Origin: RFSX01 sp964567435 | Lineage (GTDB): Bacteria > Bacteroidota > Bacteroidia > Chitinophagales > Saprospiraceae | Length of the DNA stretch: 5,838 nucleotides | Assembly (NCBI GenBank): GCA_964567435.1 | Contig: CAZMMQ010000126.1 | Coordinates: 1-5,838, forward strand | Reading direction: 5' to 3' | Shown here: positions 1-5,838 of the stretch, piece by piece | How the letters are laid out: each line of letters opens with the position of its first letter | Position numbering within the stretch: the stretch's first letter is position 1 | Translations under genes and position numbers: made by a program | The notes under the pieces: model-generated | Databases searched by the model: none | Seen by the model: only the letters and a program-made list of their open reading frames with translations | What the model was told of the DNA's origin: nothing

Positions 1-235
1 ATGTTAACAATTCACTTGACGTCGATGCAGCATGAAGTCCTTCTATTATAGAAGTTGATGCTTCAGGTTTGTAATTGGTAATAGCTATTTCTCCTAAGGT
101 CCATTGTATATTAACTGAGCCTTGCCTTTTACTTATTCCAGCACTTCCAATAACGGATGACTCAACCTTCTGTCCTTGAAGTGCTATTGTCAAGCACAAG
201 AATAAAGCTATATTGATTCTATTAATCTTATTCAT
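1..235 (-). CDS. Small exported T9SS-associated protein, N-terminal part (3' end beyond the window)
   Basis: The first 78 codons are visible; the frame is still open at the window edge. The ATG overlaps the stop of the upstream gene as ATGA, so translation is probably coupled. No Shine-Dalgarno sequence precedes it. The N-terminus is a signal peptide: MNKINRIN, then hydrophobic IALFLCLTIAL, with probable cleavage near LQGQ-KVES (about residue 22). The mature part reads VIGSAGISKRQGSVNIQWTLGE, then IAIT and IIEGLHAA. This follows a pattern I know from short Bacteroidota proteins (VIGSAGG...WTLGE...LTQGFHQ) that usually end in a T9SS type A sorting domain. That sorting domain would lie outside the window, so its presence here is a prediction. 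Molecular function is unknown. Cys14 sits inside the hydrophobic core without a following lipobox pattern, so I do not call a lipoprotein. Confidence 0.82.
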   Translation of the reverse strand, partial: MNKINRINIALFLCLTIALQGQKVESSVIGSAGISKRQGSVNIQWTLGEIAITNYKPEASTSIIEGLHAASTSSELLT

Positions 236-2289
236 TTGTTAGCGATTGTAGGAATGTTGCGCTCCTTTCTTTCTTCATCAATTGACCCCTGTGAACTTTT
301 ATGATTATCTCTTTTCATCATCACCTCATAATTCTCAAAGCCTTTTCTAACAGCCTTAATTTCCCAATCGAAATTATAATTTCCAGTTCCTTCCCAGAGT
401 TCGACTACGTCAAATGAGGTCGTAGATTTAGCAATTACAGCTATACCTTTTGATTGACCAGAAAGAGGTGTAGTTATCACTGTGATCGATTTTTCAGATG
501 CAATATGTTGAAAGTGTTCCGGCAAATGAACTGTTGCCACCCCATTAACCAATGCTGTTGTCCCACGCACATAGGCAGCCGCTTCGGGCCCTTCTAATGA
601 AGCATAAACAATGTCTACATTTTCCTTAATTGGATGAGGTGTTCTAAAATTCTTAACATCTGCAAAGACATGCCCCATGCCATTAGCATCAATAAAAAGT
701 CCCGCCTGTTCATCACCATTATTGTCATGAATACTTAGATAGCCCTTGTTGTTATCAGAAGCCAGACCAGACATCAAAATATTCAAATTTCCATTTGGCC
801 CATCTGTAAAGCTTGCTCCCATGCCATTTGCATTAACATATAAGGCAGACTTCGTAACATCATCTTCATCACGAATTGTTAAAAATCCAAAATTAGGTTC
901 ATTGTTCAGATTTGATAAAGAAATATTAGATGATCCATTCTCACCAAATACGTCTATCCTACCAGAAAATGACGTCCCAGTAGTCATCCTAACAAGTGGC
1001 TCTCCATCTCTTGCTCTTGTCTCCATAAAACCTTCGCCTGTTTCAAAGGCCGATATTCTTGACGCCACTTCTCCTTGGCTATAGACGTATATATCACCCG
1101 ATGAATCATCACCACTACTCGTGATTTCCGTTAGTATAGTGCCATCTCTTCTAAAAGTTTCTACTTGCCCATTATCACGAGTATTGCTAGACAATTCAAC
1201 AACCAATTCATCTCTATTGTAAAGATTAAAAAAACCGAGTCCACCAAATTGTCCAACATAAGTGGTTAAATCTCCATCTGCACTTCGGCCTTGAAATCCA
1301 GTATTTCCCGAAAGGCTAAATGCACCTTCATCTGGGCTACCGCCCATATTTAGAAAACCGGTTCCATCATCTAATTTCGATATTGACATCGCTGCACGTT
1401 CATCATCATTAATGAAAAATATAGTGCCTCCATCATAGGCGATTCCATCACTCCCAAATACTCGCCATGGAGAAGCACCTCCACTTCCGTTGAGACTTGA
1501 CAAATCAAGTGTATTGCCTTCAGAGATAGTCAACTGACTCCCACTCAAAGAAAGAGTCTGATCATCAGAATCTATACCTGCAAGATCTATGCTATTTCCG
1601 TCTCTGATCGATAAATTAGATCCTGAAAGACTCAATGTCTGGTTATCTGTACCTCCACCACCACTTGTACTTGGAAGCTGAACTGAGTTTCCATTAGATA
1701 TCGAAAGGGAAGAGCCACTTATTGATAGTAGTTGCAATTCATTATTCGGATCTGCATCTGCATCTGTTACACCATCTTGGAGTGCTGCAAGATTGACAGT
1801 ATTGCCATTTTCAATAGACAAATTTGTACCAGATAAACTAATGGTTTGATTATCATCTCCAGCTCCATTGCTGCTCCCACTCCCAGAAGTCTCGGCATAC
1901 AAAGCATATGGAACGGAATAGAGTTGTGTTGCTCCCAGGTCTGTGTAGTTTGTACCACCCGAAGGATCTATTTCTGTGCGGATAAAATAATTATCTACAC
2001 CCCAATCAATTGCTCTCAGGTTGCCAAGAATTGGGTTTCCATTTCCAATTCGAATTGAAAATAGGCCGCGTTCATTTGTCGTAGTTTCATGATCTTCTGA
2101 AAAGACTATTGGACCGTCTGCAAATGACTCAACAATACTTATTCTTAGCGAAATGATTGTCTCACTATAAGCTTCATTATTTTGATCTGTTGCTATTCCT
2201 TGATAATTAAATGCATATGGTGCCTGACTAATTACTTCATTTGTAAGGACAAAGATTAGGAAGATAGAAATAGTGAATTCTAATTTCAT
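232..2289 (-). CDS. Exported repeat-rich, fibre-like surface protein
   Basis: Complete, 685 residues, ATG start and TGA stop. The start is supported by a signal peptide directly at it: MKLEF, a hydrophobic core (TISIFLIFVL), and probable cleavage near VISQ-APYAF (about residue 22). Residues 24-133 form a beta-rich module starting FNYQGIATDQNN and ending LYSVPYALYAE, common at the N-terminus of Bacteroidota tail fibre-like surface proteins. Four repeats of about 24 residues follow (145-266), then a Gly/Asp/Asn-rich region (272-545) suggestive of a beta-helix or beta-prism fibre. The end (542-656) is a conserved module with FADVKNFRTPHP, ASLEGPEAAAYVRGT, TPLSGQSKGIAV and GTGNYNFDWEIKAVRKG. I recognise this module from other bacterial surface proteins but cannot give it a firm name. 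The last 29 residues are charged. No T9SS sorting domain and no lipoprotein Cys are present, so its anchoring is unclear. Probable role: adhesion or surface fibre, inferred only. Confidence 0.9.
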   Translation of the reverse strand: MKLEFTISIFLIFVLTNEVISQAPYAFNYQGIATDQNNEAYSETIISLRISIVESFADGPIVFSEDHETTTNERGLFSIRIGNGNPILGNLRAIDWGVDNYFIRTEIDPSGGTNYTDLGATQLYSVPYALYAETSGSGSSNGAGDDNQTISLSGTNLSIENGNTVNLAALQDGVTDADADPNNELQLLSISGSSLSISNGNSVQLPSTSGGGGTDNQTLSLSGSNLSIRDGNSIDLAGIDSDDQTLSLSGSQLTISEGNTLDLSSLNGSGGASPWRVFGSDGIAYDGGTIFFINDDERAAMSISKLDDGTGFLNMGGSPDEGAFSLSGNTGFQGRSADGDLTTYVGQFGGLGFFNLYNRDELVVELSSNTRDNGQVETFRRDGTILTEITSSGDDSSGDIYVYSQGEVASRISAFETGEGFMETRARDGEPLVRMTTGTSFSGRIDVFGENGSSNISLSNLNNEPNFGFLTIRDEDDVTKSALYVNANGMGASFTDGPNGNLNILMSGLASDNNKGYLSIHDNNGDEQAGLFIDANGMGHVFADVKNFRTPHPIKENVDIVYASLEGPEAAAYVRGTTALVNGVATVHLPEHFQHIASEKSITVITTPLSGQSKGIAVIAKSTTSFDVVELWEGTGNYNFDWEIKAVRKGFENYEVMMKRDNHKSSQGSIDEERKERNIPTIANK
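658..888 (-). repeat. Two ~29-residue repeats near the C-terminal module of the fibre-like protein
   Basis: Residues 468-496 and 517-544 align as GFLTIRDEDDVTKSALYVNA then NGMGASFTD, and GYLSIHDNNGDEQAGLFIDA then NGMGHVFAD. The period is about 49 residues. The second copy runs straight into the conserved C-terminal module (VKNFRTPHP). Weaker relatives (GTGFLNMGGSPDEGAFSLSG and GQFGGLGFFNLYNRDELVVE) suggest that the whole 280-540 region was built by duplication of one beta unit. Confidence 0.72.
1492..1857 (-). repeat. Four degenerate ~24-residue repeats in the fibre-like protein
   Basis: The repeats cover residues 145-170, 183-206, 215-239 and 242-266 of the 685-residue protein. The shared pattern is (D/N)xQxLSLSGxxLSIxxGNxxxL, for example DNQTLSLSGSNLSIRDGNSI and DDQTLSLSGSQLTISEGNTL. 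Spacers between copies are Asp-rich (DGVTDADADPNN) or Gly/Ser-rich (STSGGGG). Copies 3 and 4 lie closest together. The DNA copies have diverged clearly, so this is an old protein-level duplication, probably a beta-strand stalk, and not a recent DNA tandem repeat. Confidence 0.88.
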
Positions 2290-2320
2290 TTCAATGATTT
2301 TGTTTAATTTAAGGCAGTGC
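2290..2320 (-). other. 31-base gap between the cyclase gene and the fibre-like gene
   Basis: On the minus strand this gap runs from the TAA stop of the large gene to the ATG of the next. It is AT-rich, with an A-rich stretch (aaacaaaatcattgaa) just before the start codon. I see no Shine-Dalgarno sequence, no Bacteroidota TAnnTTTG -7 element and no stem-loop terminator. This favours co-transcription of the two genes, with initiation helped by the A-rich leader, as is common in Bacteroidota. Confidence 0.5.
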
Positions 2321-5300
2321 TTATTTTGCTATAATTACAGGCATGTGAATAGGTTGACCATCGACATTGGTAATTATATAGTATTGCCCAGCAGTTAAAG
2401 ATTGAGTGTCCAACCAAATTTCATTAAAGCCTCTTTCTAATTGAACATTTGATTGGTTTCTGACTGTTCCAATTACATCTATAATGACAAGCCTGATACT
2501 TTGCTGACTGTCAGCTTTGATAGTCATGTTTATAGGTCCATCTCCAACAGGATTAGGATATACTATAAATCGATCAGTTGCTTTAAATCGCTTTATATCC
2601 TGTTTTACAATTTGATTAAACTTATTTACTTTGGGTTTTCGATCTAAGCAACCGTATAGATTGATACACTCAGATACATCTAAACGAGGCAATTGTTCAG
2701 GATAAGAAGGCAGACCTGGGTAGTCTCTATCATCGTAGCCATCTTCATATGTATACGGACGCCAATATTCCCATTGCCATGATGGTGAATTTGGATTAGC
2801 GATAATATTATACCCTCTACGCCTGGCATCTGCCATATATCTTTTCAGATTTATGTCTTTATATCCTGGTGGGCCCATCTCAATTGTTCTTACGATACCT
2901 TCGGAATGCCCTCTTATTTCATCTGGTTCAAAGGCAGTAATAGGATAATCAAAATAGGGGTTAGCCGTTATATCCAAATTTGTAGTGGTTGCCGAACACG
3001 GGAAATTAGAAAAAGACATATTGGTAAATTGATTTTCAGGCCCATGATGTGCTACGTCTCCTCCTTTATATCCGAGTTTCTTTACACTGTTATTCAATGC
3101 ATTTAAGATGTCTAATTGATTATCGAACATAATACCTCGGTTACAATCAAAAAACTCTTCGGGTGGCGCATAGTCCGGTCGAGGATAGGGAAAGTTGGGA
3201 TTGTTAAATAACGCTGCTTCAAAAAAGCCAAACGCCAACAGATCATAGTCAGCAGTGTATACGGGAAACTCACCATTGTTTTGATCAGCTATCTCCTGAC
3301 TTGGGTTGGCCAATACATAGAAAGTATCTAACTCAGAAACATTGCAATTATCTTCACAAGGCACAAGCGGACAAGAAGGATTAGATGGACTGTCAAACCA
3401 TGTATAAACAGTGCTTTGGTCAGTGACTCCAGTGAATCTTATTTCATCAGGTGCAAATTCTGTTTGTTTAGTTAACCAACCATTAAATGTTGTATCACTT
3501 CTTATAAAGTCACAGTGATATACCTGGGCCATCTGCCGCTTAATCGCTTCTTCAGGATTGTCTTTAAGTAAATCTTTTACTTTCTTGTTAAATTTTGTTA
3601 CTTGTTTTGAAAGCTCAGGCTCCTCATATAAATTCCACATTTTGCTAAATCTTTGATTGACTGTTATCAATCCTTTCTGCGGGCCCCAATCTGAGCTTTT
3701 CCCTTTTAGGTTCATCCCTTTGGTTGATGCATTATTATTAATTAAAGGTGTTGCATCTGGGTTGACCGGCCTGTTCAGAATTATAACATTGGCAGAGTCA
3801 GCGACACGTGCCCAAGCCATAGCATGATCTGGCACCATACCTGACCAACAAGCTGCATCACATCCTGTAACATCAGGATCTTTATTGTCGTCCATATCAG
3901 GTAACCAAAGAGAAAGTTTGCGTCCAGCATTTGGAAAACCATCCATAGCAAAATCATTCATGCCTCCTTTCAATAGAGAAACAACTTTACTCATAGATTC
4001 TGGATACCTCGGGGCAAAGGAATGCAGATTATTGGTAAATCGACTTACAAATTTCTGTTCATCCAAGCTTCCTGTCTGGCTATCATATCTGACGGTGCCG
4101 TCATTCCAATCATTTTTAAATATTAGAAAACGGTACTTATTCATAAGATCTTCGATCAATTCAAAAGGACGTCCTGAACTATTTACATCATATTCGTCCT
4201 GGAAAAGATCAACTCTCTTGTTGATATAATTGATGTGCTCGTCATTATCAAAATCATTTATAGATGACTCTGAAGATTCATATTGTAATATGGATATAGT
4301 ATTTTCTTCATAAAAAGGAAGCGTACTATTGATAAACTCTTTGCTGATACTATAAAATATATCATAGTTCTTTTCCAATGGTGCTTTGTATAGTTCTTTG
4401 AATTTTTCAATCTTATTAACTGTAGTATCTAAAAAGCTAACCTCATAAGACTTATAGAATCGATCTTTGGGCTCTTTTAGGTGTAGAGGTAATCGATCCC
4501 ACTCGAGTGCAATGTTCGCCAGTATATGGTCTGTAACACTTTCGTAAAAATATAAGGCCATCCCAATCTGAAATAATCGTTTGTAATAAAACAGATCTTG
4601 ATCTGCAAGGTCATTTTTGACATCGCTAACATCATTAGCATAGAAGGTCATGGCATGAGCCGGAATCTTCGTTGGGCCAATCCTTCTTAGCGCTGGGCTC
4701 TGAGGCACTTGATCTTGAACAGCTCCAGTCTTTTCATACATCGCCCCTATCCATGCATAAGGCACTACATCAGGTAGAATGTATTCAAAAAATCCTTTTG
4801 AAGATCGGTCGACACCTTTTGACACTTCATTGAGCAACCAAGCTACATCTGAGCCGTGATGGGTACTGGCCAAAGTTATCATTCGATGTATATCTCCCTT
4901 TTGGAAATTATCTTCTCGATAAAAGTTAGTTTCATAACTAATGATGTCATCCTCAACACGATCAGAAGCATAAACACGAATTAAGACGCCACCCATGCTA
5001 TGACCTATAGCATCCGCTTGAGTGCACGCCAATTTTAAATCGTTCCTGAAAAAATTGACCGCTTCTTTTATACCACCTGGATTGTCATATACAACACGTT
5101 TATTACATTCGAAACTACTGATTCGATTATTGACATTAGAAAAGTCAGATGAAGCACATGATCCTAATTTTTGATTGCCATTGGTATCACTATAGTCACA
5201 AGCAAATACTTTAAAACCAACTCTTTGCAATTCTTGAAACAATCCATTAGCACTTGGTGTAAATCCCGTCTTCCAACAATTTTCTGGATTGTCAAATGTT

Positions 5301-5838
5301 CCATGTACCAATACAACTGGAGGGCGATAGATATCCAGACTGATTTCCCGCTCTATCTCGTTACCGCCATTCTTATAAATCAGTTTGATAGGTGCGACAA
5401 CTACATCAATTCCCTCTTTTTTAATCAGATTTACTTTATCATCTTCGTCATCAACTGGAAAAGTTAATGGTGGTGTATAAAGAGCAAAGGTGTATGCTTG
5501 TTCATCGATTACAACAGGTTTGCCTGTCCAAATATTTTCTATTTTCCCGTACTTACTATTGATCTCCCACTCTTCTTCACTTCCTTCATTAGAAATTGGA
5601 ACTTGCAATACAATTTCTGAAACGCCATCTGAAACCACACCATTTACAATCTTAGTAACTTTAGTAGGTATATCTGCATTTGTTTCGATATCTCTTATAC
5701 TCTTGATAGAAGCATCAGAAATAAAAAGAGGGTTTCCATCTCTAAAGACATTAGTAGGTTCTGGTTTTTCAATTTCAAGTATTGAAAGGAACCCATCACC
5801 TTTACCAGGATATTGTGTAGACCATGCATCAGGAGTCA
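2321..5838 (-). CDS. Secreted lipase-like hydrolase / edema factor-type nucleotidyl cyclase fusion with T9SS sorting domain (5' partial)
   Basis: The frame stays open to the window edge, so the start is missing; 1171 complete codons are visible before a TAA stop. Residues are numbered from the codon at 5834-5836. Order: beta-rich N-terminal part (1 to about 167) with an Ig-like look (DGVSEIVLQVP at 70-80); alpha/beta hydrolase (about 168-623) with GHSMGG; class II nucleotidyl cyclase domain (about 666-1023); linker (1024-1087); T9SS type A sorting domain (1088-1171). Homology predicts lipid or ester hydrolysis plus conversion of ATP (or another NTP) to a cyclic nucleotide, after export across the outer membrane. 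The signal peptide should lie upstream. The GTG at 5636-5638 is an internal Val codon, since unbroken protein-like sequence precedes it. Scattered Cys residues (for example 822, 827, 831, and 1057 with 1063) would allow disulfides. Domain identities are firm; substrates, activator and target are not visible. No frameshift or internal stop is seen. Confidence 0.93.
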   Translation of the reverse strand, partial: TPDAWSTQYPGKGDGFLSILEIEKPEPTNVFRDGNPLFISDASIKSIRDIETNADIPTKVTKIVNGVVSDGVSEIVLQVPISNEGSEEEWEINSKYGKIENIWTGKPVVIDEQAYTFALYTPPLTFPVDDEDDKVNLIKKEGIDVVVAPIKLIYKNGGNEIEREISLDIYRPPVVLVHGTFDNPENCWKTGFTPSANGLFQELQRVGFKVFACDYSDTNGNQKLGSCASSDFSNVNNRISSFECNKRVVYDNPGGIKEAVNFFRNDLKLACTQADAIGHSMGGVLIRVYASDRVEDDIISYETNFYREDNFQKGDIHRMITLASTHHGSDVAWLLNEVSKGVDRSSKGFFEYILPDVVPYAWIGAMYEKTGAVQDQVPQSPALRRIGPTKIPAHAMTFYANDVSDVKNDLADQDLFYYKRLFQIGMALYFYESVTDHILANIALEWDRLPLHLKEPKDRFYKSYEVSFLDTTVNKIEKFKELYKAPLEKNYDIFYSISKEFINSTLPFYEENTISILQYESSESSINDFDNDEHINYINKRVDLFQDEYDVNSSGRPFELIEDLMNKYRFLIFKNDWNDGTVRYDSQTGSLDEQKFVSRFTNNLHSFAPRYPESMSKVVSLLKGGMNDFAMDGFPNAGRKLSLWLPDMDDNKDPDVTGCDAACWSGMVPDHAMAWARVADSANVIILNRPVNPDATPLINNNASTKGMNLKGKSSDWGPQKGLITVNQRFSKMWNLYEEPELSKQVTKFNKKVKDLLKDNPEEAIKRQMAQVYHCDFIRSDTTFNGWLTKQTEFAPDEIRFTGVTDQSTVYTWFDSPSNPSCPLVPCEDNCNVSELDTFYVLANPSQEIADQNNGEFPVYTADYDLLAFGFFEAALFNNPNFPYPRPDYAPPEEFFDCNRGIMFDNQLDILNALNNSVKKLGYKGGDVAHHGPENQFTNMSFSNFPCSATTTNLDITANPYFDYPITAFEPDEIRGHSEGIVRTIEMGPPGYKDINLKRYMADARRRGYNIIANPNSPSWQWEYWRPYTYEDGYDDRDYPGLPSYPEQLPRLDVSECINLYGCLDRKPKVNKFNQIVKQDIKRFKATDRFIVYPNPVGDGPINMTIKADSQQSIRLVIIDVIGTVRNQSNVQLERGFNEIWLDTQSLTAGQYYIITNVDGQPIHMPVIIAK
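2324..2575 (-). other. T9SS type A C-terminal sorting domain
   Basis: The last 84 residues (visible 1088-1171) begin with DRFIVYPNPVGDG, the YPNP hallmark of the type A Por secretion sorting domain. They continue as a beta-sandwich pattern with VIIDVIGTV, an LERGFNEIWLDTQSLTAGQY segment matching the family's 'G.N.i.l.l..L..G.Y' pattern, and a final VIIAK. The domain directs periplasmic proteins through the type IX machinery and is normally cleaved off, with the cargo attached to the surface or released. It shows that both enzymatic domains are meant to end up outside the cell, and points to Bacteroidota as the source. Confidence 0.95.
2768..3841 (-). other. Class II nucleotidyl (adenylyl) cyclase toxin domain, edema factor/CyaA/ExoY type
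   Basis: Visible residues about 666-1023. Against recalled Bacillus anthracis edema factor (EF), residues 666-732 align without gaps at roughly half identity. Landmarks: GMVPDHA at 666-672; Arg689 in NRPVN (EF Arg329); Lys706 in STKG (EF Lys346), exactly 17 residues on; Lys713 in GKSSDWGP (EF Lys353), 7 further; QRFSK ending at 732. TADYDLLAF carries Asp863 and Asp865, the metal ligands (EF Asp491 and Asp493). LNNSVKKLGYKGGDVAHHG matches EF up to His931 (EF His577). LKRYMADARRRGYN (997-1010) resembles the CyaA segment LKEYIGQQRGEGYV. Known members make cyclic nucleotides inside host cells once activated by calmodulin (EF, CyaA) or actin (ExoY). Deviations: Lys711 stands where EF has His351, and Phe937 where EF has Asn583. 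No C-terminal helical domain like that of EF is visible, so the activator is unknown. Confidence 0.93.
3968..5335 (-). other. Alpha/beta-hydrolase (lipase/esterase-like) domain of the fusion protein
   Basis: Visible residues about 168-623. The strand PPVVLVHGT (172-180) is the usual first core strand with the HG oxyanion-hole motif. GHSMGG (278-283) is the GxSxG nucleophile elbow, with Ser280 at 4997-4999. ITLASTHHGSDVAW (about 320-333) resembles the lipase segment usually written TPHxGS. The candidate acid is Asp579 in NDGTV (4100-4102), and the candidate base is His605 in NLHSFAP (4022-4024), followed by a final helix ending in VVSLL. About 300 residues separate Ser and Asp, well over the usual spacing, so a large charged, probably helical insert (about 390-570) may form a lid or a separate module. 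A secreted lipase, phospholipase or PGAP1-like esterase are all possible; the sequence does not fix the substrate. Triad assignment rests on motif order and spacing, not on a structure. Confidence 0.87.

Noticed and set aside
232..700. T9SS sorting domain or S74-type peptidase/chaperone at the end of the fibre-like protein
   Set aside because: There is no YPNP-type motif and no Ser/Lys catalytic pattern of the S74 kind that I can see. The conserved end module is of a different type and the last residues are simply charged.
746..1084. Plus-strand open frame of 112 codons (and similar ones at 1846-2058, 2453-2647, 2906-3106, 3885-4229, 5171-5467)
   Set aside because: Each lies wholly inside a well-supported minus-strand gene, has no recognisable domain, and has composition expected of an antisense shadow.
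1492..1857. Possible CRISPR or recent DNA tandem repeat
   Set aside because: The repetition is at protein level with clearly diverged DNA and unequal spacers, all within one reading frame.
1767..1958. Minus-strand open frame of 63 codons
   Set aside because: It lies in another frame inside the fibre-like gene, across the repeat region, and its product has no motif.
2290..2320. Terminator or promoter between the first two genes
   Set aside because: No inverted repeat followed by a T run and no -7/-33 elements could be found in the 31 bases.
5636..5638. GTG as the start codon of the large gene
   Set aside because: The same frame runs without a stop to the window end and encodes protein-like sequence (for example NPLFISDASIKS). 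No signal peptide follows the GTG, although the protein carries a T9SS sorting domain and therefore needs one.

Overview
The window is AT-rich DNA carrying three genes, all on the minus strand, packed almost without gaps. It most likely comes from a member of the Bacteroidota (Saprospiria, Cytophagia or Chitinophagia would fit; the sequence does not decide which). The reasons are a type IX secretion (T9SS) type A sorting domain at the end of the largest protein, two further exported proteins of kinds typical of that phylum, and no Shine-Dalgarno sequence before either visible start codon.

Layout in transcription order, from high to low coordinates. (1) 5838 to 2321: the 3' 1171 codons of a very large secreted protein whose start lies outside the window. 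It has a beta-rich N-terminal part, an alpha/beta-hydrolase (lipase/esterase-like) domain with a full Ser-Asp-His candidate triad, a domain homologous to the class II nucleotidyl cyclase toxins (anthrax edema factor, Bordetella CyaA, Pseudomonas ExoY), and a T9SS C-terminal sorting domain. (2) After a 31-base gap, 2289 to 232: a complete 685-residue exported, repeat-rich, fibre-like surface protein. (3) Overlapping it by ATGA, 235 to 1: the first 78 codons of a small exported protein of a type often found with T9SS.

The main discovery is the cyclase domain. Nearly all of the catalytic landmarks of edema factor are present at matching spacing: an Arg, the two Lys of the TKG...GKSSDWGP block, the Asp-x-Asp of TADYD, and the His of GGDVxxHG. 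It is fused to a lipase-like domain in a protein addressed to T9SS rather than to type I, type III or protective-antigen delivery. I know of no described effector with this architecture, but I could not search.

How the genes may work together is inference. Tight spacing and shared direction suggest one transcript for surface or secreted proteins. One reading is that the fibre-like protein mediates surface attachment while the lipase-cyclase acts on membranes and on nucleotide pools of a eukaryotic target. No immunity gene, activator gene, RNA gene, mobile element, CRISPR array or convincing terminator is visible.
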